Assembly: GCF_014174255.1 (NCBI RefSeq)
Contig: NZ_JABEQJ010000005.1
Coordinates: 1 to 64,000, forward strand
Direction: 5' to 3'
DNA length: 64,000 nt
Origin: Gluconacetobacter sacchari
GTDB lineage: Bacteria; Pseudomonadota; Alphaproteobacteria; Acetobacterales; Acetobacteraceae
Shown here in pieces: positions 63,875 through 64,000 of this stretch. The position numbers and the translations under genes were made by a program. Within the stretch, counting starts at the first letter, position 1, and each line of letters begins with the position of its first letter. The notes beneath the pieces are model-generated. The model was given only the letters and a program-made list of their open reading frames with translations, did not search any database and was not told the DNA's origin.

Positions 63875-64000
63875 CCGAGGCCGCATCCCCCCCCAACCCG
63901 GCACGCCGGCGCCTGCTGATGGCCGCCCCCCTGGTCGTCGCGGGCGGTGCCGGTGTCGCGTTCTGGCGCATGCTGTCGGGCATGCGCCAGGGGTCGTTCG
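63871..64000 (+). CDS. ccmG: CcmG/DsbE-type thiol-disulfide protein, 5' part only
   Basis: Only the first 43 residues lie in the window: a short cytoplasmic N-terminus, a membrane anchor (about 13-32) and GMRQGSF. This matches the start of CcmG-type proteins that reduce apocytochrome c cysteines. Its position after ccmF in a ccmCDEF locus supports the call; the CxxC motif is beyond the window. Confidence 0.75.
   Translation, partial: MTEAASPPNPARRRLLMAAPLVVAGGAGVAFWRMLSGMRQGSF

Noticed and set aside
61799-63904. 701-codon open frame on the minus strand
   Set aside because: Antisense to ccmF; Gln/Arg-rich shadow.

Overview
The window comes from a high-GC alphaproteobacterium, most likely an acetic acid bacterium (Acetobacteraceae; Gluconacetobacter/Komagataeibacter-like). 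This rests on ribosomal protein sequence character, an alphaproteobacterial order of ribosomal genes, a CcmC-D-E-F-G cytochrome c maturation locus and a fructose-only PTS. The family assignment is inference from recognition, not a search.

Layout. Positions 1-600 hold a catalase-like peroxidase gene cut off at its 3' end, next to a strong palindrome that may be the scar of an insertion element. From about 760 to 29,030 nearly everything is translation and transcription machinery read on the minus strand. In transcription order this is rplK-rplA, rplJ-rplL, rpoB-rpoC, then rpsL-rpsG-tuf, rpsJ-rplC-D-W-B-rpsS-rplV-rpsC-rplP-rpmC-rpsQ, rplN-X-E-rpsN-H-rplF-R-rpsE-rpmD-rplO-secY-adk, and rpsM-rpsK-rpoA-rplQ. 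fusA, rpmJ, secE and nusG are missing from their usual places. Promoter-like elements are visible before rplK, rpsL and rpsM, and clear terminators follow rpoC and rplQ.

From 29,135 to 37,552 (minus strand) lies a tripartite RND efflux operon (permease, adaptor, outer-membrane lipoprotein; translationally overlapping), preceded by a response regulator/sensor kinase pair that probably controls it. Further upstream are rmuC and a large AsmA/YhdP-like envelope protein. Divergent from that, on the plus strand, are glnE and a bcp peroxiredoxin. A cluster of small exported proteins (minus strand), aat, a D-2-hydroxyacid dehydrogenase and a tiny membrane protein follow.

From 49,495 to 56,858 there is a sugar-regulation module. 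A LacI-type repressor and an HI_0607-like shikimate dehydrogenase homologue are on the minus strand. Divergent on the plus strand is a complete fructose PTS (IIA-HPr-EI fusion, 1-phosphofructokinase, IIBC permease). The shared 166-bp spacer carries two identical 14-bp sites in inverted orientation, the best regulatory signal in the window.

The right end has an EcsC-family protein, an exported orphan, an NmrA/QorB-like quinone reductase homologue, an EVE-domain protein with a YciI protein, and the ccmCDEF(G) genes for cytochrome c haem delivery, the last gene running off the window. I saw no convincing wholly new multi-gene system; the most unusual items are the repressor/dehydrogenase/fructose-PTS arrangement, two tandem paralogous exported proteins with a conserved cysteine pair, and the broken peroxidase at the edge.
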